Origin: Pedobacter sp. ASV28
GTDB taxonomy: Bacteria; Bacteroidota; Bacteroidia; Sphingobacteriales; Sphingobacteriaceae
Assembly: GCF_016428855.1 (NCBI RefSeq)
Contig: NZ_JAELTN010000011.1
Coordinates: 1 to 64,000 of the forward strand
Reading direction: 5' to 3'
Length of the DNA: 64,000 nucleotides
Every line of letters starts with the position of its first letter. Positions within the stretch are counted from its first letter, which is position 1. A program made the translations under genes and the position numbers. Positions 19,030 through 27,032 of this stretch are shown here, piece by piece. The notes under the pieces are model-generated. The model was not told the DNA's origin. It did no database searches and worked only from the letters and a program-made list of their open reading frames with translations.

Positions 19030-21309
19030 TTATCGGAAATAGTATTTTAGTGAAACTTCTGCCCTGTTATTGGCAAACAGCTCTGGATATAACGGTGCCA
19101 CCATATTCTTTCTCAGGTCGGCATAGAGATTCACCTCCATGTTCTTCCATACGGTAACCTGGGCATTCTGTTTGATACCCAGCTGTTGGGCCTGCCCCGT
19201 GTTGTTAAGATAGGTCACACCGGTAGATGCACTTACCTTTTCCAACAGGCGGTATTGTACGGCCGCATCTGCATTGACCATATCGCCCAGGATGTGCTGT
19301 TGCCCCAGTTCTTTATTGTAAAAAAGATTGCCCATCAGTGTAAGGCTTCCCAATGACAGGTTCTGGGTATAGATGGTGGTCAGGAACTGACTGTTGGACC
19401 CTGCCACGGGATTGTTCATCTGCTGTAGCCCCATTACCAGGTGGCTAAACCCATTTTTCTTGAACAGCTTATAACTGCTGCTGGCATCGAACTGGTATTT
19501 TTTAGAGCCGTATACCGACTGTTGCAGTTCCCCGCTCTTCTGTACCCCATTGTCCATGTACTTCATGGAGAAACTGAACTTTCTGGACAGCTTAAACCTC
19601 GCCTCTACATTGAGGTTATGGTTCTGCCAATGGGCATCGGTAGTGCCGCTTACTGGCGTATTCTTGAGATCGCCCCTTAGGTTGAGCACTACTTTATTTT
19701 TGAAAAGACCTTTGCGCACCGAGCCACCCATGCGCATGCCCATGTTTCCAAAGCCCTGCTGGGCGGGGTTCTGAAAACCTATGCCCGAATAGTTAAAGAA
19801 TAGATTGGTATTCAATCTCGACTTTTGGTCGTTCATGTCGTATTTCACCCCAAAGGCCATGGTCTCCAGCAGGTCATCGCGAAAATAATTACCAAAGGTA
19901 TTACGCTCCAGCAGCACCTGCTCTGAACCAATCTGTCCCACGTTCCTGAAGGCGGCGGCCGACTTGGAAAGCTCCAAGGTGAACCTGCCCATTTTCTCCG
20001 AGCCCAGTTCCTGGCTCAGGGTAAGGGCAGAGCCCGATCTAGGACTGATGCCCGCCGACTCGTTCAGTCGATAGGATTGTTTTTCCACGCTTCCCGTCCA
20101 GCTGATGCGCCCCCTGCTATAGCCGTTCCCTATGATGGGCACGCTTAAAAAGGTCACCAGTTTGGGAATATTAAAGTTGGAATGGGTAAAGCCCTCGTCT
20201 TTGGCCATGCCAATGTCCCTGCTCGATGCAAAGCCAAGATTTATGGGTCCTTTTCGAGTCCTTAAAGTGACCGAAGCGCCCTGCAGAAAGATCTCCCTGT
20301 TTATGAAACTGCCAGGCAGCTGCTCGCCAAAACTACCAGTCCTGAAATCCTGTAGCCGGTTGAACAGGCCCTGCAGGTTTTTCAGCTGTGGACTTTGCTG
20401 CAGTTGTCCACCCAGGTAGTTTTCCAGCCTTGCCGCATCGGGATTATCGATCAGCTGTTCTATGGTGCCCAATTTTGCCGCGTCTATGCCGTATGCTCCC
20501 AACAGCTGTTTCATGTCCATCACCTTTGTGGCAAGGCTATCTATCGTTATCTCCCTACCCTTGGCAATCTGTTGCCGTTCTTGGTCTTTTGTTGTAGAAA
20601 GCTGGGATTTGGCCCTGTTCTCCTGTTCGTCCAGCACGGCATTCAGCTTTTGTCTAACACCCTTTTCATCGAGCTTGAGCAGTGCTTCTACATTGCCCTG
20701 TTGGTTAAAATAGTCATATAATGGGTCATAGGATTTAGACTGCTGGTCTATCGCCTCCTTGCTACGGGCCATTAGTTCGGCACGCAGCTGTTCCGATGCA
20801 TTCCTGCCATTGAACAGCCCAGATTTCACCTCCCTGTAACGGGAAAGCTCAGGGGCCAGGATATGTTGGAAGGACTTCCTGTCGAGTCCGGCCTGGAAGA
20901 GTCCGCCCGAAAAAGGGTTCAGGTCTTGCCGATCAATGCCGTTGCGCGAAAAAGTGAAGGATATGGGTAATCTGAACACCGATAGTTCTACCGAAGCGCC
21001 ATAATGGAACTGGTAAGCGGTGGAGGGACTGCCTGTAAGCCCACTCCGCTGGAGCCCACTTTCGAGCAACAGTTGGTTCAACCGTACCTTATGCCTGTTC
21101 TTAAGACTGTCGCCACCGATCGGATTCACGGCAGCTATACGTTTTACCAAGGTATTGCCCTGCTGCACAGTGAGGTCGGAAAATGCTGTGATGGTCTTAC
21201 GTCCCACACTATCGGCCGCTTGGTGAAGGGCGCTGGACTGGGCGCTGGCGTTCTCGGCTGCAAAAAGCAAGAACACCGCATATAGATATACATAATGGAG
21301 CCTATCCAT
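19030..21309 (-). CDS. Predicted outer-membrane beta-barrel protein heading the RHS operon
   Basis: 759 aa with a signal peptide ending near residue 23 (AENASAQ). The mature protein has three parts: a short N-terminal domain, a strongly helical and charged region (about 170-330, with segments such as QKLNAVLDEQENRAK), and a long run of amphipathic beta-strands from about 340 to the end. It finishes with SLKYYFR, an aromatic-rich last strand like the C-terminal signal of outer-membrane barrels. It is not a SusC/TonB receptor, as no plug is seen. As first gene of the operon it could be the exporter or surface anchor for the giant YD-repeat proteins, which is inference from position. Confidence 0.65.
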   Translation of the reverse strand: MDRLHYVYLYAVFLLFAAENASAQSSALHQAADSVGRKTITAFSDLTVQQGNTLVKRIAAVNPIGGDSLKNRHKVRLNQLLLESGLQRSGLTGSPSTAYQFHYGASVELSVFRLPISFTFSRNGIDRQDLNPFSGGLFQAGLDRKSFQHILAPELSRYREVKSGLFNGRNASEQLRAELMARSKEAIDQQSKSYDPLYDYFNQQGNVEALLKLDEKGVRQKLNAVLDEQENRAKSQLSTTKDQERQQIAKGREITIDSLATKVMDMKQLLGAYGIDAAKLGTIEQLIDNPDAARLENYLGGQLQQSPQLKNLQGLFNRLQDFRTGSFGEQLPGSFINREIFLQGASVTLRTRKGPINLGFASSRDIGMAKDEGFTHSNFNIPKLVTFLSVPIIGNGYSRGRISWTGSVEKQSYRLNESAGISPRSGSALTLSQELGSEKMGRFTLELSKSAAAFRNVGQIGSEQVLLERNTFGNYFRDDLLETMAFGVKYDMNDQKSRLNTNLFFNYSGIGFQNPAQQGFGNMGMRMGGSVRKGLFKNKVVLNLRGDLKNTPVSGTTDAHWQNHNLNVEARFKLSRKFSFSMKYMDNGVQKSGELQQSVYGSKKYQFDASSSYKLFKKNGFSHLVMGLQQMNNPVAGSNSQFLTTIYTQNLSLGSLTLMGNLFYNKELGQQHILGDMVNADAAVQYRLLEKVSASTGVTYLNNTGQAQQLGIKQNAQVTVWKNMEVNLYADLRKNMVAPLYPELFANNRAEVSLKYYFR

Positions 21310-21722
21310 GTGGAGAGCGTTTAATGATCCGGACTACCTTTTTGGGGCAGAAAAATAGTTGTTTAGTTTGTTGGTCTACATCGCTTATCTGGGGCGAAGC
21401 ATGCCGTGAATATAGATAATTTTTTATTTTCTCCACAAAAAAATAAAAAAAACAATCTGTCGTTAATACACAGTTTATACCTTATCCATTTTGAGCCCCA
21501 CACTATGCATTGCGCCTTAGCACCTGCATATAAAGACTTTACCCCAATGGAAGAACCACGAAACTTTCCCCGACAGATCACTACCCATAAATTGGTACAG
21601 GTTACGCTCTGGATGACAGGATGGACGAGAAAAGGGTTTGTTTTTCTTTTCGGCATTCCGCTAGGGCGTGCTCCGATTTACCGGAGAGGAATCTAACCAC
21701 CGTACCATCTTGCATGTCAAAT

Positions 21723-21757
21723 ATCAGCTCTCTCCTCTAAATATCGCCGAGATGACG
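21723..21757. repeat. Partial copy of the 22007-22107 repeat element
   Basis: These 35 bases match 22073-22107 at 34 of 35 positions (one G/A difference). That second stretch is the right end of the GTCATTTCG-bounded element. No matching left end is visible just upstream, so this is a half-copy or solitary end. Confidence 0.75.
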
Positions 21758-21840
21758 GCAATGTACGGAAGTACATAAAACGTCTTTTCGATGTAGAAAA
21801 ACCACTAAAATCATTGAAAATCAATAAATTATAAATTTAA

Positions 21841-21970
21841 CCCCACTCTAGCGCAAGCGTCCGCTTGGGCCTAATATATATCTTTGTTTCCATATTTTTT
21901 TATCACAAGCACCGCTTCGCTAACCGGCCAAAGGGAGCTCCACGAAGTAAATGCTTACGCTAGAGTGGGG
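21841..21970. repeat. MITE-like element with 18-base terminal inverted repeats
   Basis: The left end reads CCCCACTCTAGCGCAAGC (21841-21858). The right end (21953-21970) is its reverse complement with one mismatch. The 130-base element between them contains no reading frame. A one-base variant of the end sequence occurs at 147-164. The size, terminal repeats and dispersal fit a non-autonomous mobile repeat or a REP-type family; no transposase is nearby. Confidence 0.6.
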
Positions 21971-22006
21971 ACGGTAAAGGGTGGCAGTTTCCAAACAGGC
22001 AGCTCT

Positions 22007-22107
22007 GTCATTTCGAAGGAAGCGCAGCGATGAGAAATCTGACAAGCTACCCTACTATTTTGGCTGCCCCTGATCAGCTCTCTCCTCTAAATATCGCCGA
22101 AATGACG
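22007..22107. repeat. Short repeat element bounded by GTCATTTCG / CGAAATGAC
   Basis: About 101 bases begin with GTCATTTCG (22007-22015) and end with the exact inverse CGAAATGAC (22099-22107). The start continues AAGGAAGCGCAGCGATGAG, a sequence I know as a recurrent intergenic repeat in Sphingobacteriaceae and Flavobacteriaceae. The right-hand third is repeated at 21723-21757. It is non-coding and probably a MITE or REP-like unit. Confidence 0.65.
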
Positions 22108-22169
22108 AAAGTGTAGCACCCAATACCGGCATTTTTTGAATAAACTAAAACGGATGCCCCATTTATCCT

Positions 22170-22177
22170 TACTTTTG
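22170..22177 (+). promoter_or_regulatory. Probable -7 box of hemW (TACTTTTG)
   Basis: The sequence matches the Bacteroidota -7 consensus TAnnTTTG exactly and ends five bases before the hemW ATG, so the transcript would be leaderless or nearly so. No good TTTG -33 box is seen at the expected distance. Confidence 0.5.
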
Positions 22178-22182
22178 CAACA

Positions 22183-23316
22183 ATGGCTGGCATCTATATC
22201 CATATTCCGTTCTGTAAAAAGGCATGCACTTATTGCGATTTCCATTTTACCACCTCCATAAAACACCTGGATGAGATGGTAGAAGCCATCTGTACGGAGA
22301 TCCGCATGAAAAAACATCGGCTTAACCAACAGGTGGGCAGCATTTATTTTGGTGGGGGCACGCCCTCCATCCTACAGCCAGCGGCCCTACAAAAGATCAT
22401 TGGCACCATAGCCGATACCTTTTCCATTAGCGCCACTGCCGAAATTACCCTAGAGGCCAACCCCGATGACCTGAATGCCAAAAAGATCAGCGAACTGCGC
22501 CAATTGCCTATTAACCGTTTTAGTATAGGTACACAATCTTTCTTTAACGAAGACCTGCTGTGGATGAACAGGGCCCACCACGCACAAGAAGCTACCGACA
22601 GTATCAAGAGAAGTCAGGATGCGGGTTTTGAAAACCTGAGCATTGACCTTATTTATGGCTATCCGCTGCTGACCGATGAAAAATGGAAAAGCAATATCCA
22701 TACGGCAGTTGAACTTCAGGTGCCCCACCTTTCGGCCTATTCGCTAACGGTAGAACCCAGAACGGCTTTGGCACATGCTATTGACAAGGGCAAGCAAAAA
22801 CCCGTAAGCGACGACCAAAGTGCCGAACAATTCCTCCTGCTGACCGAGACCCTACAGCAAAAGGGGTTTGAGCATTATGAAATTTCCAACTATAGCCTGC
22901 CGGGCCGCTATGCGGTTCATAACACCAATTACTGGAAAGGTATCCCCTATTTAGGTGTTGGTCCTTCTGCACACGGTTTTGATGGTTTTAACCGTTATAT
23001 CAATATGGCCAACAATGCAAAATATTTGGAGCACATTGACAAACAGCAACTGCCCGAAACCGTAGAGGAACTTGGCTTTCATGACCAGTTGAATGAATAC
23101 ATCATGACCTCGCTAAGAACCATGTGGGGCATAGACCTGCAAAAAATAACCCATGATTTTGGTCCAAAATGGGCCGAACATCTTAAAAAAGAAATTAGCC
23201 CTTACATAGCCGACCAAAAGGTTTACTTGGACGACCATAAGATTTATTTGACCAAAACCGGCAAATTATTTGCCGATGGTATAGCCGCAGCATTATTTAC
23301 CGATGAGACCACTTAA
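22183..23316 (+). CDS. hemW: Radical SAM family heme chaperone HemW
   Basis: 377 aa, the usual length of HemW. The N-terminus has IYIHIPFCKKACTYCDF, that is CxxxCxxC followed by Phe rather than the extra Cys of HemN oxidases. This favours the heme chaperone HemW over coproporphyrinogen oxidase. GGGTPS (about 60-65) is the glycine motif that binds S-adenosylmethionine. The C-terminal part (NTNYWKGIPYLGVGPSAH) matches the HemN/HemW C-terminal domain. HemW binds a 4Fe-4S cluster and heme and delivers heme to cytoplasmic or membrane targets. An SDR gene begins 20 bases downstream, so they are probably co-transcribed. Confidence 0.9.
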   Translation: MAGIYIHIPFCKKACTYCDFHFTTSIKHLDEMVEAICTEIRMKKHRLNQQVGSIYFGGGTPSILQPAALQKIIGTIADTFSISATAEITLEANPDDLNAKKISELRQLPINRFSIGTQSFFNEDLLWMNRAHHAQEATDSIKRSQDAGFENLSIDLIYGYPLLTDEKWKSNIHTAVELQVPHLSAYSLTVEPRTALAHAIDKGKQKPVSDDQSAEQFLLLTETLQQKGFEHYEISNYSLPGRYAVHNTNYWKGIPYLGVGPSAHGFDGFNRYINMANNAKYLEHIDKQQLPETVEELGFHDQLNEYIMTSLRTMWGIDLQKITHDFGPKWAEHLKKEISPYIADQKVYLDDHKIYLTKTGKLFADGIAAALFTDETT

Positions 23317-23336
23317 TTTCCTAAAAATAGTTTTTG

Positions 23337-24122
23337 ATGAACAATAAAGTAGTTTGGATTACAGGTGCCTCTTCTGGCATTGGCGAGGCACTGGTGTACG
23401 AATACAACACTGCAGGTGCAAAACTGATCATCTCCTCCCGCAACCGCGATGAGCTTTTCCGGGTAAAGAACAATTGTAAGAACAAGATAGATGTGCACGT
23501 ACTGTCGCTAGACTTGGAAAACAGCGAAAGTCTGCCCGAAAAGGCTGTAGAAGCCCTGCGCATTTATGGACGTATAGACGTGTTGGTCAATAGTGGCGGT
23601 ATTAGTCAGCGGTCATTGGCCCTGGAAACAGACCTACAGACCGAGCAGCGCCTTATGAACGTAAACTTTTGGGGCACGGTCATCTTAAGCAAGGCCGTAC
23701 TGCCCCAAATGATCAGGCAGAACAGCGGTACCATTATCTGTGTAAGTAGCCTAGTAGGCAAGTTTGGCACCCGTTTGCGCTCTGCCTATTCTGCCTCCAA
23801 ACATGCCCTGCATGGGTATTTCGAATCGCTGCGCATAGAACTGGACCAGCCCAACATCCATATCCTTTTGGCCTGCCCTGGCTTCATCAAAACCAAGGTC
23901 ACCATTAATGCATTGACCGCAAATGGCACTGCCCAAGGCACTATGGATCAAGCGCAGGAAAACGGTATGCCAGCCAGCGAATGCGCCAAGCAGATCATCA
24001 AGGCCGCAGCGCAAAAAGAGGATGAGGTTTACATTGGAGGCAAAGAGGTGAAAGGCATATTCCTCAAAAGGTTTTTCCCTAAATATTTTGCCAAAGTCAT
24101 TAAGAAAGCGAAGGTTACGTGA
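23337..24122 (+). CDS. SDR family oxidoreductase
   Basis: 261 aa. The N-terminus has the nucleotide-binding motif TGASSGIG (residues 9-16), and the active site is visible as a Ser (CVSS) followed by YSASK. Another family motif is the N-S/A-G stretch (VLVNSGG, where NAG is usual). Together these give a classical short-chain dehydrogenase using NAD(P)H. The overall pattern resembles the DHRS7/YqjQ-like group; the substrate cannot be told. A TTG three bases upstream extends the frame by one residue, but the ATG at 23337 is the natural start. It follows hemW at 20 bases, probably in the same operon. Confidence 0.88.
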   Translation: MNNKVVWITGASSGIGEALVYEYNTAGAKLIISSRNRDELFRVKNNCKNKIDVHVLSLDLENSESLPEKAVEALRIYGRIDVLVNSGGISQRSLALETDLQTEQRLMNVNFWGTVILSKAVLPQMIRQNSGTIICVSSLVGKFGTRLRSAYSASKHALHGYFESLRIELDQPNIHILLACPGFIKTKVTINALTANGTAQGTMDQAQENGMPASECAKQIIKAAAQKEDEVYIGGKEVKGIFLKRFFPKYFAKVIKKAKVT

Positions 24123-24190
24123 TTGTGATTTACATCATTTTATTCACATTTTATTTACAAAACATTAACATTTCCATTTTTAATTACAAC

Positions 24191-24219
24191 TTTGTAACGA
24201 TTAATCGATATTAATTTTA
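24191..24219 (+). promoter_or_regulatory. Candidate promoter of the cupin-like gene
   Basis: TTTG at 24191-24194 and TAATTTTA at 24212-24219 are 17 bases apart. They match the Bacteroidota -33/-7 pattern (TTTG, TAnnTTTG) with one mismatch, and the ATG is about 25 bases downstream. The two boxes flank an ATTAAT-CGAT-ATTAAT motif. Confidence 0.45.
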
Positions 24220-24244
24220 GTCCAAAGTTTATACGCCATAACAG

Positions 24245-25123
24245 ATGAGCTTTATATTAAGACCAGTAGATACTGTAGAATCTATTACCCCAGAAGACTT
24301 TAAAAAGAACTATCTTAAAAAGAAACGACCTTTAGTTATTAAGGGGCTGACCAAAGATTGGCCTGCCAGAGAGAAATGGACTACGGAATATCTGAAAGAA
24401 ATTGGCGGGGAGCTCGAAGTACCGCTATATGACAACTCCAAAGCCGATCCGAGCAAACCCATTAATGCGGCAACCGCCCATATGAAGTTTGGCGAATACC
24501 TGGATCTTATTAAGCGCGAGCCTACGGAGCTGAGGATTTTCTTTTTTAACCTGTTTAAAAAAGTACCGAGCCTGATCAATGACATTAAAATCCCCAAGGA
24601 TTTGATGGGCGGTTTCATTGAAAGTATGCCCGCCATGTTCTTTGGCGGATCGAACTCTGTAACCTTCCTCCATTACGATATTGATCTTCCGCATATTTTC
24701 CATACACATTTTGGTGGCCGCAAGCACATTATCCTTTTCGACTATAAGTGGAAAAAACGCCTTTACTGCCTACCTAATGCCACTTATGCACTAGAAGATT
24801 ACAAAGTAGACCATCCCGACTTTGAAAAATTTCCGGCGCTTAACGGCATAGAGGGCTATGAAGTGTATTTGGAGCATGGCGATACCCTGTTCATGCCAAC
24901 GGGCATGTGGCATTGGATGAAATATGTAGACGGTTCCTTCTCGCTCAGCTTAAGGGCCTGGGACCAGTCCATCAGCCGTAAAATTGCCAGTGTATGGAGC
25001 TTGTTCAGACATGGCGCGGTAGACAGCCTCATCAAAATGATCTTTAAGGAAAAATATGCCCATTATCGCGAAAAGCTGGCCATCAAAAGGGCCGAAAATG
25101 CCTACGCAAAAGGCAAGTTATAG
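24245..25123 (+). CDS. JmjC-like cupin (Cupin_8) Fe(II)/2-oxoglutarate-type protein
   Basis: 292 aa, cytoplasmic. The N-terminal RPLVIKGLTKDWPA is the usual opening of Cupin_8/JmjC-like hydroxylases. The metal-binding HxD is HYD (His143, Asp145) and the distal His is in MWHWMK (His223), giving the 2-His-1-Asp set of Fe(II)/2-oxoglutarate oxygenases. FGGRKHIILF between them fits the cosubstrate region. The substrate is unknown; family members hydroxylate protein side chains or small molecules. It has its own candidate promoter, and a hairpin at 25151-25179 follows the gene, so it is probably monocistronic. Confidence 0.85.
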   Translation: MSFILRPVDTVESITPEDFKKNYLKKKRPLVIKGLTKDWPAREKWTTEYLKEIGGELEVPLYDNSKADPSKPINAATAHMKFGEYLDLIKREPTELRIFFFNLFKKVPSLINDIKIPKDLMGGFIESMPAMFFGGSNSVTFLHYDIDLPHIFHTHFGGRKHIILFDYKWKKRLYCLPNATYALEDYKVDHPDFEKFPALNGIEGYEVYLEHGDTLFMPTGMWHWMKYVDGSFSLSLRAWDQSISRKIASVWSLFRHGAVDSLIKMIFKEKYAHYREKLAIKRAENAYAKGKL

Positions 25124-25150
25124 AAATTTATTTTTTAGAAAAGCCATTAC

Positions 25151-25179
25151 AGCGGGGCATCGGTTACGGTAGCCCCGCT
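25151..25179 (+). terminator. Probable terminator after the cupin-like gene
   Basis: AGCGGGGC (25151-25158) and GCCCCGCT (25172-25179) form a perfect 8-bp GC-rich stem with a 13-base loop, followed by TTCACTTTT. It lies about 30 bases after the stop codon. Confidence 0.6.
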
Positions 25180-25323
25180 TTCACTTTTAACTTTTTGTCT
25201 GGCCATGCTAAGGGATAGGATGACCATTACTAAAAAAGTATGCCCTGCCCAACCCAAGCCACCGTTCAATCGGGTTTATTATACCAAAGTCAGTAAAAAC
25301 ATCCCATTTTTGCTTACCAGAGC

Positions 25324-25454
25324 TTAAACCTGGCAGGTTTAAAAAAACTGTGAGATCTGATGGATCAGCCTCGCCTTTCCAAAGGTTATTGGCGGGGAGG
25401 CCAATAATCAGCAACAGCACGTCAAACCCGCCAAATGTTGGTGTCGCCACCAAC
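25324..25454. repeat. Cluster of three consecutive palindromes
   Basis: Three perfect inverted repeats follow one another: TTAAACCTG G CAGGTTTAA (25324-25342), TTATTGGC with GCCAATAA (25386-25407, six-base loop) and GTTGGTG TCGC CACCAAC (25437-25454). They lie in the 420-base gap between the cupin gene and the acetyltransferase. Nothing else is recognised in that gap apart from the terminator and the promoter box. The first and third look like dispersed intergenic palindromes; a structured RNA is an alternative. Confidence 0.5.
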
Positions 25455-25505
25455 GCTTGGCAAAGAAGTTAAAAAAACACCACAATCTCATAAACCAAAA
25501 AATAA

Positions 25506-25536
25506 TTGCCAGAAGCCATGTGGTTCTTTAATTTCG
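25506..25536 (+). promoter_or_regulatory. Candidate promoter of the acetyltransferase gene
   Basis: TTG (25506-25508) and TAATTTCG (25529-25536) are 20 bases apart and resemble the Bacteroidota TTTG / TAnnTTTG boxes with one mismatch in each. The ATG at 25543 lies six bases after the -7 box, which supports that start over the longer frame opening at 25435. Confidence 0.45.
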
Positions 25537-25542
25537 CAGTCG

Positions 25543-26157
25543 ATGGAGAATAAACAACTAAGCGAGAAAGAAAAAATGTTAACTGGCAAGGCGTATCAGG
25601 CTGGTGACAATGAACTGGCCCAAGATCGTTTAAAGGCCCGTGAAATTGTTTTCGAGTTCAACAATCTGCCTCCAAAACAGATCAAACAGCGGAAACAGCT
25701 CATTAAAAAGCTTTTTGGCAAAACCGAAACCATGTTCTATCTCGAACCTCCTTTTAGGTGCGATTATGGTTATAATATTGAGATTGGCGACCATTTTTAC
25801 GCCAACTTTAACCTTACCATTTTAGACTGTGCCAAAGTCAGCATTGGCAAGCATGCCTTTATCGGTCCAAATGTGGCCATTTACACTGCAGGCCATCCCC
25901 TGCATCCACATTTACGCAACCAGGAGTATGAATGGGCACAGCCCATTAGCATAGGTGATCATGTTTGGCTGGGCGGCAACGTAGTTATCAATCCAGGTGT
26001 CAACATTGGAAACAATGTAGTCATCGGTTCTGGCAGCGTAGTCACCAAAGATATTCCAGCCAATGTATTCGCAGCAGGTAACCCCTGCAAGGTTATTAGG
26101 CCAATTACCGAAGCCGACAAAGATTATTATTATAAAAACTTCACTTTAGAACAATAG
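25543..26157 (+). CDS. Maltose/galactoside-type O-acetyltransferase (hexapeptide repeat)
   Basis: 204 aa from the chosen start. The open frame reaches back to 25435, but the first 36 residues are low-complexity, overlap a hairpin and lack the family pattern, whereas MENKQLSEKEKMLTGKAYQA is typical. The N-terminal Mac domain (LSEKEKMLTGKAYQAGDNEL) is followed by left-handed beta-helix hexapeptide repeats (IGDHFYANFNLTILD, IGDHVWLGGNVVINPGVNIG). The catalytic His is in AGHPLHP. The enzyme transfers acetyl from acetyl-CoA to a sugar hydroxyl; the actual acceptor is unknown. It stands alone with its own candidate promoter. Confidence 0.88.
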   Translation: MENKQLSEKEKMLTGKAYQAGDNELAQDRLKAREIVFEFNNLPPKQIKQRKQLIKKLFGKTETMFYLEPPFRCDYGYNIEIGDHFYANFNLTILDCAKVSIGKHAFIGPNVAIYTAGHPLHPHLRNQEYEWAQPISIGDHVWLGGNVVINPGVNIGNNVVIGSGSVVTKDIPANVFAAGNPCKVIRPITEADKDYYYKNFTLEQ

Positions 26158-26229
26158 TAAAAGCTTGCGATTTTTTTAAACGGCCAAATGCCCAATGTTA
26201 ATTTTCATAAGCCCCATACCTATCATACC

Positions 26230-27009
26230 ATGAATGCCAACATCAAAAGCATAAATCTTGAAATTGCAGATTTAAGGTCAGAAATTATCAACCATAAGGT
26301 ATATACACAAATAAGCGACTTAAGGGAACTTCGCCTATTTATGGAACATCATATCTATGCCGTATGGGATTTCATGTCGCTGTTAAAGGCCTTACAGATT
26401 AACCTTACCTGCACTACCTTGCCGTGGTTTCCGGTAGGTAATGCCAAAACCCGCCAGCTTATTAACGAGATTGTGGCCGGCGAGGAGTCTGACCTTGACG
26501 AGAAGGGCGATGTTAAAAGCCATTTTGAACTTTACCTTGATGCCATGGAGCAGGTTGGGGCCAATACCGCTCCCATCCATCATTTTATCGAGGCCCTAAA
26601 GGCGGGCAAATCTTTTGACCAAGCTTACCTTATGGCGGAAGTTCCCCTAGCGGCCCAACAGTTTATGAACAGCACGTTTGCCATTATCAAGGGGCAGCAA
26701 ACCCATGCCATAGCCGCAGCATTTACCTTTGGTCGTGAAGATTTAATACCCAACATGTTCCATAACATGGTCAGTGATCTAAATAGTGCCAACCCCGATC
26801 GGGTTACTATTTTTAAATATTACCTAGACCGGCATATAGAAGTAGATGGCGACCACCATAGCCACTTAGCCCTAGAAATGACCAGCGAACTTTGTGGCGA
26901 TAGCGAAACCAGTTGGGCTGAAGCATTAGTGGCCGTAAAAGAAGCACTACAACAACGCATTGCCTTATGGGATGCGGCGTTAGCGGAAATAAACACCAGT
27001 CGCCATTAG
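26230..27009 (+). CDS. DUF3050 family protein, heme-oxygenase-like fold
   Basis: 259 aa from the chosen start. The frame opens at 26188, but the family normally begins close to this Met (MNANIKSINLEIADL). The DUF3050 signature is clear: LRLFMEHHIYAVWDFMSLLKAL, LINEIVAGEESD, SHFELYLDAMEQ, FTFGREDLIPNMF, YLDRHIEVDGDHH and LCGD. The conserved His and Glu residues in an all-helical scaffold resemble heme-oxygenase-like diiron or cofactor-binding proteins. No reaction has been settled for the family as far as I know. It is convergent with the regulator at 27033, with 23 bases between stops. Confidence 0.88.
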   Translation: MNANIKSINLEIADLRSEIINHKVYTQISDLRELRLFMEHHIYAVWDFMSLLKALQINLTCTTLPWFPVGNAKTRQLINEIVAGEESDLDEKGDVKSHFELYLDAMEQVGANTAPIHHFIEALKAGKSFDQAYLMAEVPLAAQQFMNSTFAIIKGQQTHAIAAAFTFGREDLIPNMFHNMVSDLNSANPDRVTIFKYYLDRHIEVDGDHHSHLALEMTSELCGDSETSWAEALVAVKEALQQRIALWDAALAEINTSRH

Positions 27010-27032
27010 GCGATTTAGGACTTTTCTATGGA

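Larger units (their letters stand above)
21310..22182. other. 873-base non-coding gap with dispersed repeats
   Basis: The gap lies between the divergently transcribed RHS operon (minus) and hemW (plus). It holds two repeat elements and a solitary half-copy, listed separately (21723-21757, 21841-21970, 22007-22107). Two overlapping reading frames near 21363-21696 on opposite strands have no recognisable product and I treat them as noise. The RHS operon promoter should lie in about 21310-21400; a TATTTTTC-like box is present on the minus strand near 21350 but the match is weak. No tRNA or small RNA was recognised. Confidence 0.6.

Noticed and set aside
21363..21696. Overlapping frames on both strands in the gap before hemW
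   Set aside because: No recognisable product; low-complexity and repeat-rich sequence; the frames mutually overlap.
21655..21700. Possible tRNA-like or RNA hairpin around GCTCCGATTTACCGGAG
   Set aside because: A short stem is present but no cloverleaf, T-loop or anticodon arm could be built.
22183..23316. Coproporphyrinogen III oxidase HemN for the radical SAM gene
   Set aside because: The cluster motif is CxxxCxxC followed by Phe, and the length is about 377 aa, both typical of HemW rather than HemN.
25435..25542. N-terminal extension of the acetyltransferase
   Set aside because: The added residues overlap a palindrome and a promoter-like box and do not match the family, whose pattern begins at the Met at 25543.
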